Shown in pieces: positions 47,341-58,069 of a DNA stretch of 64,000 nt (within the stretch, counting starts at the first letter, position 1; every line of letters begins with the position of its first letter). The DNA lies in assembly GCA_047967505.1 (NCBI GenBank), contig CM106539.1, one strand, 5' to 3'. The notes under the pieces are model-generated. The model did not search any database. It was not told the origin of the DNA and saw nothing but the letters and a program-made list of their open reading frames with translations. Source of the DNA: Dipteris shenzhenensis (lineage: Eukaryota > Polypodiophyta > Polypodiopsida > Gleicheniales). The translations under genes were made by a program, and so were the position numbers.

Positions 47341-48375
47341 TGCCTAAACCTACTCGATGGTTGTCTGTGATTGAGTTTTAGACGAATTTAATTGTTTAAT
47401 TTCAAAATTGGACTGGCTTGGACTTAATATGATTTTCCTAAACCAGCTCAGTGGTTGGAACATCAAGCAATTGTGGCTGGTTCAGGTCAAATACGAGTTA
47501 TGTGATTGTCCTAAACCAACGTGGTTGAACAAAAATTAATAGCAATATATTTGTAGTTGTCTATGATTGAGCTTTGGCATGTTTAATTTCTACATTGATC
47601 TAGCTTGGACTTAATGTAATTGTCCTAAACCAGCCCGGTGGTTGAAACATCAAGCAATTGTGGTTGGTTCAGGTCAAAAGCACTAGTTATGTGATTGTCC
47701 TAAACCAACATGGGAATGGAAAATTATCAGCAATATATTTTGCAACAAAATAGTAATATAATGTTCTTGTCTAATTGATGACCAATCAGGTGGCTGAAAC
47801 TGTTGTGTTTCTTAGTAGTTAAATAATTTAAATTAAATTTTCTATTGGTTCAAGTCATATACCAATTAATTTCTAAACCTAAGCTATTTCACATCAACCA
47901 ATAGTTATGTGCTTGAAATTGTGGTTGGATAGAAATACAACAGTGAACAGAAACACATTATTATTGTCTAATTATTATATATCACCAAGACATGTTCAGG
48001 TTAGACACCAGCTAAATGTCTTAAACCAGCTCGATGGTGGCAATTATTTTGTTTTTTAGTAGCTTTGATTAGTTTAATTATTAGCTTGGTTAGTTTAATT
48101 AGATTGCATTTTTTGCACGTATAATAATATGTTGCTAAGTTGGTTTAGTTCAGACACCATCCTAGTGGTTGAAATTGTGATTGTCCCAAACTAGCCTGGC
48201 TAGTTTTCTTTACTAGTAGGTTAATTAGTTTAATTATTACCTTGATTTAGTTTAATTGATGAGTTTAATTATTAGCTTGATTATATGTGACTGTCCTAAA
48301 CTAAAATTGTTTTGTTTTACTAGTAGTTTGATTAGTTTAATTATTAGCTTAGTTGATTGATTTAATTAGCTTGAT
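47341..48375. repeat. degenerate tandem repeats around tgtcctaaacca
   Basis: Two long imperfect copies of about 195 bp (around 47355-47550 and 47555-47745) share cagctcggtggttg, atcaagcaattgtggctgg and gttatgtgattgtcctaaacc. More degenerate pieces with gattgtcctaaac and tagtttaattattagcttg continue to 48375. It is noncoding. Confidence 0.75.
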
Positions 48376-48733
48376 TATATGTGACTACCATAAACTATCT
48401 TAGTGGTTAAAATTACAATACTGTATTTACATAAATATTTGTTTATCATGGTACACCGCCCATGAATAATAGCTGGATGACAACTATCTTTATGGACTCT
48501 AGTTAGTGGCTCAGTTAGTCTACCACCTTAGTTAGCTGATTTTGGTTTGAGACCCACATATAGGGTTCACCTATTCTTTTGTACTAGGAGAGTTCTTTTG
48601 GCTTTCACAACTAAGAAGAGGAAAACTGTTTTCAGCCTCCACCTTTGTGTATATTCCCCCATTGTGTATGTGAAAAAGCTACAAGTGAGACTCCTTCCTT
48701 CTCTCCCACTCTCTTCACATGGTATCAGAGCTC
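48376..48733 (+). mobile_element. copia 5' LTR end and primer binding site
   Basis: TGGTATCAGAGCT (48720-48732) is an initiator-Met tRNA primer site preceded by ...ctcttcaca, a normal LTR end. The LTR start is not resolved and no 3' LTR copy was found. Confidence 0.6.
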
Positions 48734-49268
48734 GGTTCGTGGTAAGGAGCTCAAGAAAGCAAACCAAGTTTACGGTGTCCTAGTAAGAGGATCAATGTTG
48801 CTTTCCTTTTTTATTCGAGTTTGGGAGCAAATCTCTACAGGTAGCACAGCCGGAAAGTGCAAGAGTGCACTATCTCAGATTGGGACACCCTTCGTGGTGT
48901 GGCGGGAGGGCAGTACATGCTACAGGATAGGGCAAAGCCCTTGGTGAAATTATTTTTTTGATTCGAGGCCATCTCAGGGCCCGTTTTGGTGGCGGAATTT
49001 TTCCACATGCACTCAGGAAAGTGCCTTGTTTTTGCTGTGTGACAACTGTTCTATAGGTCAGTGAAAAGTTATCGCAAAAATTACATTGTATGCCTATGCG
49101 CAGAGATATTAGGAGTGACAGAATCATTCTTATTGCCTGTTGATGCATAATCGTCACTAGGAAATGACTATGTGGTCAAATACCACTCTCTCAATTTTGC
49201 AGATTTGCCCTTGTGAGGCAGAAGTTGTGTTTTTTTGCAGTGACAGAATATTTTGCAGTGTTCTGTAA

Positions 49269-50290
49269 TGGCGTCTGATGCTCTTTCACAGATTGTCACT
49301 GAAAAGATTGAGAAGAACAACTTCCAAGCATGGAAGTTTAACAACCAGTTATTCCTAATGTTCCCAATCAACAGGAGTTGCAGGCATTTAAAGGCTAGCA
49401 TGAGAAGGCCAGAAAAGTAATGTACTAGCTATCTTTCAGTATTTCAGATTCTATGATTGTGCATATTCAAGATGCAAGCATGCCGAAGGAGGCATGGGAT
49501 ACTTTGACAAAAATGTATAGCACAAATACACAAGCCAGGAAAATGCAGCTCAAGTAGGAGTTGCATAATGTATAGAGAGAAAATATGAGCATCAATGACT
49601 ACCACATGAAGGTGAAGAAGATTACAGATGCACTTGCTTCTATTGGGTCACCAGTGGAAGATGATGATTTAGTTTCTGTGACCTTGAATGTCTAGGAAAG
49701 GATTATGCACAATTCCGGACATCCATTGCCATCTGTGAGAATTTTCCTGATTTTGAGGAGTTGATTGCTCTTCTAATTTCTGAAGAGCAGAGAAATGGTG
49801 GTGCATCTTCTTCAGGAGGAGCTTCAAAAGAAGCTGTCTTCTACTCAAATGCTAGAAGAGTAAAGGTAGAGGTAGAGCAAGCCAATTTGGAGGCCGTGGC
49901 AAAAATCAAAATATGTAGCAAATTCAAGAAAACCAGTCCTATGGAGGAGGACATGGTAGCTTTAGAGGTAGGGGAGCCAAAGAGGTCGTGGTGGATGGCA
50001 GAGAGGCCAAAATGCAAACAAGAATCTGTTTATGGTGCAACACATGACCAATTCTGTGACAAGTGCAAAAGAAAGAAATGATGTGTGGTATGTTGACTCA
50101 GGTGCATCAAACCACATGATAGGTCATGCAGAATAGATGTAGGATGCAAGGAAAATGGAAAGACCAGGATTTGTGGAGACTGGTGATGATATTGCACATG
50201 CTATTGTGCAGATTGGCAAAATTCCTTTGTCTATGCACGATGGGGAAAAGAAATACCTGTCTGATGTATTTCATGTCCCAAATATCACAT
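49269..50290 (+). pseudogene. Ty1/copia gag-protease, truncated
   Basis: It begins MASDALSQIVTEKIEKNNFQ AWKFNNQLF (49269 on) and continues through broken frames with ARKMQLK, ENMSINDYHMKVKKITDAL and SIGSPVEDDDLVSVTLN, FEELIALLISEEQR (49760), then VWYVDSGASNHMI (50090 region), the copia protease active-site block, and DVFHVPNIT near 50280. The gag parts match copia UBN2-type gags. Sequence similarity stops at about 50290; integrase, reverse transcriptase and the 3' LTR are missing. Stops and frame changes occur throughout. Confidence 0.85.
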
Positions 50291-50669
50291 AGTGTAAACC
50301 ATCCCCTTCCCCCTATCCAAGGGAGCAAGTCAGGACTGCTGCTCTCGATCCTGTGTCTACCCAACTGCGGAGACCTCTACTGCCTTGAGGAGAGTGTCTG
50401 GCACCGCTGGTTCTAGGGGAGAAGCTGCAACCAAGGAGGAGGTTGTAGTTGAAGCATCTCGTACTGTGTGAGGTGAGACTGGAGGGACACCCCGAGGTGA
50501 AGCAGAGTCCACTAGTGTATCCTCATGAACTGAAAGAGGAATCTGTCAGAACCCACTGGTATGCATCAGGGGCCCTTAAGGTAGAAGGTCCAGAGGCACC
50601 TGAGGTAGAAGGTGGCAGTATCAAAGGAGCACTTACCGGAGGAGCACTCTAGCGAGTAGGAGCTATACC
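50291..50669 (-). pseudogene. probable tail of the DUF4283/zinc-knuckle gene, left of the TR-GAG element
   Basis: This stretch was contiguous with 53314 onward before the TR-GAG element inserted (duplication ATACC). On the minus strand it is Pro/Ser/Thr-rich in broken frames (APLILPPSTSGASGPST) without a domain I recognise. Its left edge is the junction with the truncated copia element. Confidence 0.4.
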
Positions 50670-53313
50670 TGTTGGTAAGCTGAAAGGAAAGCAAAGAGTG
50701 GACACAAACTCAGAATACTTGCATTATGGAATGAAGAAGAGTGAGGTTCTTAAGTAGGCACCTCATACATGCTCACTGACATCACTGATGACTTTAGAGC
50801 TCCACAATCATCTCCTCAATCTGCTCCTAGATTCTCTCAATCATCCTATGTGGCTCTTCCACCACCTAACTGTGCTTGTGGGCACCTAACTGTGCCTCTA
50901 GCACTCACACATAGAAACCAAGGTGTGCCTGAGGCATACACCTTGAGATATCCCATCAAACCCCCCCTCAAGGGAATGCCTCAGGCTATGTCAAGGATAC
51001 ATCTAGTCTCATAATTTCTCATGCCATCTCATGGTGGTCAAGGATAAATCTATGGCTAGGTTCTCATGCTAGCAAGGGTTCCCTTGGGTGTAAGGTAAAC
51101 AAAAGGGATACAAAAAGACCTTCCAATGGTTATCTCCCCTGCATGTACATGTACACAATGTCTGCAGGAGGTACCATGGAGCAAAACATACACATGGCCT
51201 ACATCATAAGGTGACCAGAGGTGTTTACAAAACACACAAAACACAATAGTTTATTTCATTCATTTTGGAGGACTATCCAGGCTGAGTACCTTGACATAAA
51301 AAGAGAGATCTGGAGCATACATAGAGATGTTTTAAAATGCATAATCTTCAAAGGATGCCTCATCTTGTGGAGGCTCATCAACTGAAAGTAGATTTGCATT
51401 TTCTGTCTTTGCTTTGGCTCTGTAAAACTCATTATGGTTGTTCTTGCCACAGTGCTTGCATGGATTAATTTTGAAGCAGTCCTTTGAAAGGTGATTTGTC
51501 TTTCCACAGTGATTGCAAGGGGTATACTTGCCCTTCTGGACTTTTACAGCATAAACAGTGTCATTGCCTTTCCTGAGCTCCATATGCCTTTCTTCTTCTT
51601 GGAGAGCAGAGATAATACCTTCAAGATTAGGATTAGGAAGATTTTTCAAAGTGGTAACTATGTGATCATAATCTTCAGGCATACTCTTAAGTAACACTGC
51701 CATAGCATCATCTAGAGTAATAGGAGAGTTGATAGAAGCTAATTGAGTCATAAGACTCTGCATATAGTTGACATGAGCTGCTAAAGTAGTACCACTAGCC
51801 ATCTTCAATTCAAAGAAAGAGATTTTAAGTGATAGTTTAGAGATGTGAGAGCTAGCACCAAAAATCATGTCAAGCTTCTGCCAAGCTTCTGAAGGAGACT
51901 CCAAGTCAGAGATATGGTGAATATAATCATCTCCTAAAGCAAGAGCAATGATACCATATGCTTTTTCTTCTCTAGCTGGATCCCTTGCCGATCGTGTCGG
52001 AGTTGAGGATTCTCCAGCATTGGAGGCCGTAGAAGAAGCGGTAGGAGTAGGTTTGACAAGTCCCCATAAGTTCTCCCTCATCAATGCAAATTTCACCTTC
52101 ATCTGCCATGTGTGGAAGCCCTTTCCATTGAACTTCTCTAGATTCAATAGGGTAGCCATGAGAGGGTCTAACCCAGATATTGGGCAGTGTCTATCTCTCT
52201 TACAAGGCAAAAAATAACTGAAAGACTTCCAAAATATGAGCACTTCATGTAGCAAAGACTAGTGACCAATATTCAATCAATGATGCTTCTTCTTACATGC
52301 TTCATAGAAGTGGCTAAAATGAATACTTTCCAATCAAAACCAGGTCTAGCAATTCAAAACAAAACTAAAGCCACACTTGTACTGAAGTTATTGAAAGATT
52401 CAAAAAACCAGAAATGCTAGAGTAGCATTTTATGTAGCATCATCTTCAAAAACTTGTCCAAAACTGTCAAAACCAAAAGGCTGAACTTGGAGGGCTTGTA
52501 GCTCACTCTTCAAAGCAAGGAAAAGAGGGCTTTTTGAAGCAAAAGAAAGCTCATATACAGAGGGTCCAGCACAGAGGTTGGACGAAATGGTGCGCACTTT
52601 TGCCCGAGGGAGTTGCTACAGGCTGAACCTGAGTTTTGACGATTTCTCCCTTGTTACTGAACCAAATGAGCTGAAAAATGGCTCAAAATCTTCGTCTTGA
52701 GGTCGCCCATCTACTCCTAAGAGGGCTCAAGCAATGGCGGAGCAGGCATGGAGTATTGAGCAATAAAAGAAATGGCAAAAAATGCATTGTTTGGGGAATG
52801 GTAGCCACCACAGACGTTTTTTCTTCAATTGCTTGCAGCTGGAAGTTCGCCCATACTAGAGGAGTTTCCAGCTCAGAGGGTTTGGGCAATGGTCGTTTGT
52901 AGGTGGAGAACCAAGCTCTCAAAGATTTTGGGAAGAAAGAGGAAAATGGAGAAGAAAAAGATGAAGAAGAAGATGATGATGTGGCAGAAATGGGCTCAAG
53001 GGGGATCAAAGGGCTCTGATACCATGTTGGTAAGCTAAAAGGAAAGCAAAGAGTAGACACAAACTCAGAATACTTGCATTATGGAATGAAGAAGAGTGAG
53101 GTTCTTAAGTAGGCACCTCATACATGCTCACTGACATCACTGATGACTTCAGAGCTCCATAATCATCTCCTCAATCTGCTCCTAGATTCTCTCAATCATC
53201 CTATGTGGCTCTTCCACCACCTAACTGTGCTTCTGGGCACCTAACTATGCCTCTAGCACTCACACATAGAAACCAAGGTGTGCCTGAGGCATACACCTTG
53301 AGATATCCCATCA
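50670..53313 (-). mobile_element. complete gag-only LTR element (TR-GAG type)
   Basis: Two 289-bp LTRs (50670-50958 and 53025-53313) start TGATGGGATATCTC and end CTTACCAACA on the minus strand and differ at only about six positions. ATACC flanks both sides (50665-50669 and 53314-53318). The primer site TGGTATCAGAGCCC (53011-53024) adjoins the 5' LTR and a purine tract (gagggggggtt) precedes the 3' LTR. The 2066-bp interior holds one gag and no protease, integrase or reverse transcriptase, so movement would depend on enzymes from another copia element. Confidence 0.93.
51332..52159 (-). CDS. gag protein of the TR-GAG element (UBN2, zinc knuckle)
   Basis: Gag forms the particle that carries the element's RNA. 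The start at 52159 gives MATLLNLEKFNGKGFHTWQM, the usual beginning of a copia gag; upstream in-frame residues are unlike gag. The ORF of 275 codons is uninterrupted: LGDDYIHHISDLESPSEAWQ, SFFELKMASGTTLAAHVNYM, ITLDDAMAVLLKSMPEDYD and LQEEERHMELRKG, then a complete zinc knuckle CNHCGKTNHLSKDC and a second, CKHCGKNNHNEFY, which lacks its final Cys. It ends at a stop without protease. An intact gag with near-identical LTRs suggests recent mobility. Confidence 0.88.
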   Translation of the reverse strand: MATLLNLEKFNGKGFHTWQMKVKFALMRENLWGLVKPTPTASSTASNAGESSTPTRSARDPAREEKAYGIIALALGDDYIHHISDLESPSEAWQKLDMIFGASSHISKLSLKISFFELKMASGTTLAAHVNYMQSLMTQLASINSPITLDDAMAVLLKSMPEDYDHIVTTLKNLPNPNLEGIISALQEEERHMELRKGNDTVYAVKVQKGKYTPCNHCGKTNHLSKDCFKINPCKHCGKNNHNEFYRAKAKTENANLLSVDEPPQDEASFEDYAF

Positions 53314-54110
53314 ATACCACCATCCTAAGGAGTACCACCATGTGGAGGTTGAGGAGTAGGTGCTAGACCTATACCACCCCCCTGTCGAGGCCGAGGAGCA
53401 AGTGTTGAACCTGTACCCCCCTTGTCGAGGCTATGAGGCGGTAGCTTTACCAGGGGCTTCTTGGGCCTTTTCTTCTTCCTGGGCGAATCCTTGGCAAAGT
53501 GTCCAATGGTCTTGCATATCTTGCACTAGTCATGTCTGCCTATAATTTCTACTCTCTAGCAAAAAAAGGAACCATCCGAGCACTGGATCATAACATGATC
53601 CATTGTGAGGTGAGGATCCTTATAGAGGACCCTAACTCTAGGTACCCCATCAGCCTTGGTTGCCTCTACTGCAGTCAATGGCAACCTAGGGAGGGGTGGG
53701 ATCTCAACAACCACGCTGAAATGCTCCCCAATAACAAAAAGAAGTCGATGGTAAACCTAGGGAAGCCCAGGAAATCTGATGAAGAGCATGTCCCAGGTGT
53801 AAAAACTCAGCTTTAAGTAATGTGCTCGCAGCCTCTGGAGTGTCAAAAACAACTTGGAAAAAACCTCGTCCCAGAAGATGAACATCTAACAATCATGGAG
53901 TGAGGTCTGGGGGGAAAGCCACAAGCATCCAGTCTCTAGCTTAGGATCTAGAAGGGTGAGACCCAAAGATGCGTGCGAGCAACGTGGTAGAGCATTCAAT
54001 CTCTACATCCTTCTTGAGCTACTACAACTCGTCTTTAGAAAAAGTAATAGTTTTCGTGGTCGGTGGAGGTGGAGTAGGATTGGCTGACGAAATGTCCATC
54101 GCCAATCGAG
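53314..54110 (-). pseudogene. DUF4283/zinc-knuckle protein (LINE ORF1-like)
   Basis: Minus strand: 54110-54025 reads MDISSANPTPPPPTTKTITF SKDEL, then two stops and LKKDVEIECSTTLLARIFGS, WMLVAFPPDLTP and LLGRGFFQVVFDTPEAASTL with LHLGHALHQISWASLGLP (to about 53710), the layout of DUF4283. After frame changes, CKICKTIGHFAKDS near 53510 is a zinc-knuckle-like end followed by a basic, Pro-rich tail. Such proteins are nucleic-acid-binding ORF1 products of plant LINE elements. No reverse transcriptase is nearby. The gene is broken by the TR-GAG insertion at 53313 and by stops. Confidence 0.6.
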
Positions 54111-54189
54111 GTGAGGAGGCCGACTCAAACACATTTGAGGCTCCGTCTGCTCCAAAAAACGCTACAGGAGAAGGAAGAGGGGGAGACAG

Positions 54190-54830
54190 GAAGAAGTAAA
54201 AAGAATGCGGGGGGTAGGAAGTGGGGAAGAGGGAGGGCTGAGGCAGGAGCGGGCGGAGGGAGCGGGGGAGCAAGGAAGGGGGAGCCAAGTTGAGAGGGGA
54301 GGGGGCAGCTGAGCGGGAGAGGATAGAAGGGGGTAGAGGAGAGGGAGGTAGAGGCGGGGGTAGGGAGCGGGTAGAGGAGAGGGGTGTAGAGGCGGGGGGA
54401 AGAGTACAGGTGGGGGAAGGGTAGGGGAAGAGGGGTGTAGAGGCGGGGGGAAGGGTAGAGGTGGGGGACGGGTAGAGGAGAGGGGGGAGAGGTGGGGGTA
54501 GGGAGCAGGTAGAGGAGAGGGGTATAGAGGTGGGGGGAAGAGTAGAGGCGGGGGAAGGGTAGGGGGAGAGGGGTGTAGAGGCGGGGGGAAGGGTAGAGGT
54601 GGGGGAAGGGTAGAGGCGGTGGTGAGGGGAGCGGGGTAGAGGAAGCAGGGGAGCAGGGAAGGAGGAGCGGGGGCTGAGAGGGGAGGGGGCAGGCTGAGAG
54701 GGAGAGGAGGGGGGGAAGCGGGCTGAGAGGGGAGGAAGTGGGCTAAGAGGGGAGGGGGCGTAGGCTGAGAGGGAGAGGAGGGGGAGGAAGGGAGAGGCTA
54801 AGGGAGCGTGCACATGGCTCAGACTGCAAC
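54190..54830. repeat. G-rich minisatellite (gtagaggcggggggaagggt)
   Basis: Units of roughly 30-35 bp such as agaggggtgtagaggcgggg and gaagggtagaggtgggg are repeated about 15 times, G-rich on the plus strand. The 278-residue Pro/Ser frame on the minus strand is its translation, joined to the N terminus of the DUF4283 gene. Confidence 0.88.
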
Positions 54831-54866
54831 CAAAGTGATCTGCATAAGGTATATCCAAGAAATTGC

Positions 54867-54960
54867 AACCTTACGGCAATGACATCTTATAAAATTGGAA
54901 TGATACAGAGGAGATTAGTATGGCCCTTGTGCAAGAATGATACGCACAAATCAAGAAACA
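54867..54960 (+). pseudogene. U6 snRNA pseudogene
   Basis: The core gacat-ataaaattggaa-gatacagag-agattag-atggccc-tg-gcaagaatga-acgcacaaatc matches plant U6 snRNA over about 80 nt. Nearly all differences are C-to-T or G-to-A, as expected from cytosine deamination, and the ACAGAG box (54905-54910) is intact. The 5' stem (gtcccttcggggac in functional U6) is degraded and no TATA/USE promoter or terminal T run is seen, so it is not expected to be expressed. Confidence 0.85.
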
Positions 54961-56185
54961 AAGGAGCAAAATCTTATGACAAGTTTTCATCTCCTCAAGA
55001 GCTTATAATGGCACTGAGTTACTAGCTTACTAGGAGCACTTATTGCACAAGCTTCTTAGTTGTTGTCATTATTTTGACTAAGCTTCCTCTTAGGGAATGT
55101 GTAGGATGTGCCTTCATAGTCACTATATTGGTTGTGATTAAACTCACCTCTAGGTTGAGTTTTGGGATGGTTATTCTATAAAAGTAGGTCATCTCTTTTG
55201 ACCAATGGTGCATTGCCTCTTGCAATCAAATGTTGGTCACTACTAGTGAAAGTAGAACCTGTGATGTCTCAAAACATGGGCATCACTGCATAATCGAACT
55301 CAACAAGACAATGTGCAAATATCTCTCTTCTGCCCATAACTCCAAAATCTCATCCAAGGATGGAGTAAGAGCCAGTCAACCCTTGCATTTACTTGCAAGA
55401 ATGAACCTTACGAAACACATGGTAATCAATGAGAAGGTCTTGGAAACTTTGAGAAATTTCCTTCAAAGAGACGACGGAAAAAAACAACAGAGAATCACAA
55501 CTTCCTCGATTCTTCACGGAATGGCAAGCAGCTTTGTAAACATATGTTTTAGGAAGTCCCAGATCCAACTGGATAGATAGCTCTGCAAATGGAGGCCCAG
55601 ATGTTGAGATCCCACTCACATAGGAAATGGTGAAATGGAGACATCGAAGTAGACAGAGATTCACCACAACTTAAAAAGTTCATGGAATCGGAAGCAGCTT
55701 CTTAAGTAGAAGTTTTGGACCAACCACTCTAGATCCACTGAGAGTGTTAAAACTGCAAATGGTGGCCTGGATATGGAGATCCAACACACGAAATCCTCGT
55801 AGGAAATGAATTTCGTCACTTTTTGCAGGAGCTGTAACTTTTCACTAAGAACTCGAATGACAGAGATGTTAAAAGTGAAAATTTAGCTCTCAATCTGATC
55901 TACAACTTCCTTGAAGACTTTAAGTCAAAATTGTATCTCTAACTCCAGATATTTGCACCACTACATATGAGAATCTGAGAAGATTTGCTTATATCCTGTG
56001 CCTTCAACTTTGCAACCCAGTAAAACAAATGCCCAAGAGTATTTTGCTCCTTTCTCTCCAACTACTATAGCAGCTCCAAAATATATAGCTCCTCCTGCTG
56101 AACAAAGATCTTTGGGATGCACCACTCTCTCTCCGGGCTAGAGGTTGCACCGAGCTGCTCACACTACCACCAGGCTCTACTGCCA
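54961..56185. other. noncoding with LTR-like pieces
   Basis: 55040-55240 has features of a plus-strand LTR (ttgtcattattttgactaag, TATAAAAG near 55177). 55540-55800 contains two imperfect copies of a block with ctgcaaatggaggcc/cagatgttgagatcc, possibly retroelement leader. No coding frame is supported. Confidence 0.4.
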
Positions 56186-56360
56186 AGCTCTGATACCAAT
56201 TGTGAGGACACAACGGAAGCTGAGAGGGTGAGAGGAAGCTTGAGAGACACAAGTTTTGGTGGGTGGAGAACACCTTAATCTTATATTTCATCCATATATA
56301 TGTGTTTGAGTATTGTACATAACCGAGGTTAAGGTACAGTGGCCTTTAACCCCCACAATC
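56186..56360 (-). mobile_element. LTR end with primer binding site
   Basis: On the minus strand TTGGTATCAGAGCTTGGC (56182-56199) is a primer site, preceded by ...GTCCTCACA, a normal LTR end. A possible LTR start TGTGGGGGTTAAAGGCC lies near 56359, which would make the LTR about 158 bp. No second copy was found, so length and type are uncertain. Confidence 0.45.
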
Positions 56361-56800
56361 CCTTCCCCAAATATTCCTTTAATGTGTTCTCAATCACAAT
56401 TTCATTGTCAATGGTACACACATGTCCCCATTTGTTTTTAATGAATTTTCTAAAAGTACTATTTTCACACTGATGCATAATCTATGACCCATCTCTGAAT
56501 ACTATCCTAGGTTTGCAAAGTAAAGAAGCTAAATTATCGGAGAACTTCCAAGCAATGTTAATTTCTTTTATGGGGTCAATTACATCCTCCATCTTGTGGT
56601 GATAAAGAAAAGTCTATAAAAAGTTTTTTAATTGAAAACAATTCCAGTAGAGGGTTATCAAAATAATGTATGTATAAAGATAGCAACTTTCAAAAATAGA
56701 ATGATAGAAGATATGCTTACATCCCATTCTTTTCGTGATTGGTGTCCTTTAGTAGCTCTTGCTTTCGGCTTCTCTGGTTTCCCAAATGCAACCCACTAAC
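56361..56800. other. AT-rich, nothing recognised
   Basis: No gene, terminal repeat or RNA gene is recognised. Confidence 0.5.
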
Positions 56801-56807
56801 TTCGTAG

Positions 56808-57880
56808 CTACTTTAAATGTTTTGCACAAGGCGCATCCTTCATGTTCTTATGAAGTTCCTCATTGGATTTTCGTGAAATTATCCGACAAATATGCTTTGG
56901 ACAATTCAATACTATTCTTGCGGTTCTTTTTGCATAGCCACCTTTGATTTGTTGGATTGATGGAAAATCACTCAATTGCAAAATTCTAGCTGCTTCAACT
57001 GAATGTTGCGGCAATACCCAATAAGAGTATGTGTATATGCCTTTAGATGACACATTAGTGAGTGGCAAATTAGTGTTTGGATCATATGGCATTACATCTG
57101 CTTTTGTGGAGCAGTCTCTTGGATTCATGCACAATTCTTTGATCAAATTGCAAACATGTGCCACGAGGGGCCTGTATGCATAATAAATTGGTGCTTGTGT
57201 ACAATTCAAAACTGGGATTAAGAACCCATTTGAGACAAAAGGATACTACAGTTGAAAATTGTCCACCCCCTCTCCTTCCAATCAACAATTTCCTTCTCTG
57301 ACGGCACTATCCTCAATGGCTCTGCTTCAATGATAGTTGTGAAGGCTCTTTCATGGACCTCCCCAGTATCTCCTGGTGCTACATCACCCTCATCTATTTT
57401 TCTTGGCATTTTAATGGTCTAAGAGATTGTGTTGATTGCATCAACAATCATGTCATGAGTTATGCTTTCATCAATCACAATATTCCAACCCATTTTTCCC
57501 ATGGAATCCTTTTTGCCCTTCTTATGTTTTGAGTCATCATAATAAGTAGGTGATAGGTAGTAGACTTTCGAGCTGACTTGGACAAAGACAGCCTCATCAC
57601 CTTCTTGACCCACTATTCCCTTATTTACTCCTATTACATGGTCGACATCTTCAAAGACCAAAGAATCGTTTCTTTTAATGAACAAGTGGACCTTCTTGAA
57701 AGGCTTACCACTTTCACTATATGTGTCTACATACCACCCCCACTGCGTATCATTGCAACCATTACAAACATCCTGAGAGGGCTTGTTCTTCTTACTGGTT
57801 GCACTAATTTCACTAGTCTTTCCACTTAATCTCTTTCCTTTTTACTTCTTGGTCGACATTTCAGTGATCTTACTTGCCAT
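56808..57880 (-). pseudogene. unrecognised protein-coding pseudogene
   Basis: From ATG 57880 the minus strand reads MASKITEMSTKK, a TAA, then KGKRLSGKTSEISATSKKNK, CNGCNDTQWGWYVDTYSESG, VFEDVDHVIGVNKGIVGQEG and DEAVFVQVSSKVYYLSPTYY to a TAG at 57419-57421, and in the same frame MPRKIDEGDVAPGDTGEVHE to 57218. After a frameshift, 57209-56808 reads NCTQAPIYYAYRPLVAHVCN, SSKGIYTYSYWVLPQHSVEA and RISRKS-like basic sequence. The reading is protein-like for about 350 residues with two stops and one shift. I recognise no domain; a CxxC pair (CNGC) is near the N terminus. Confidence 0.5.
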
Positions 57881-58069
57881 CTCCTATTTCAAAACACAAT
57901 CTAAAATCAAACAAAAGAAAATACCAACACAACCCAGCCACAATCACATTACATATGCATAATTTACTTTGCATTTTTGAATAACTTAGATTGTTACTCG
58001 AACACAAAAATAAACAAACTCTCGTCCATCGTCCAAGATTCAAAGGTTAGGGGATAAAGAGCCTAGCAT
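57881..58069. other. noncoding spacer
   Basis: AT-rich sequence upstream of the pseudogene start; no promoter could be singled out. Confidence 0.4.

Noticed and set aside
54022-54858. 278-residue Pro/Ser-rich protein gene
   Set aside because: All but its last 50 or so residues are a translated G-rich minisatellite.
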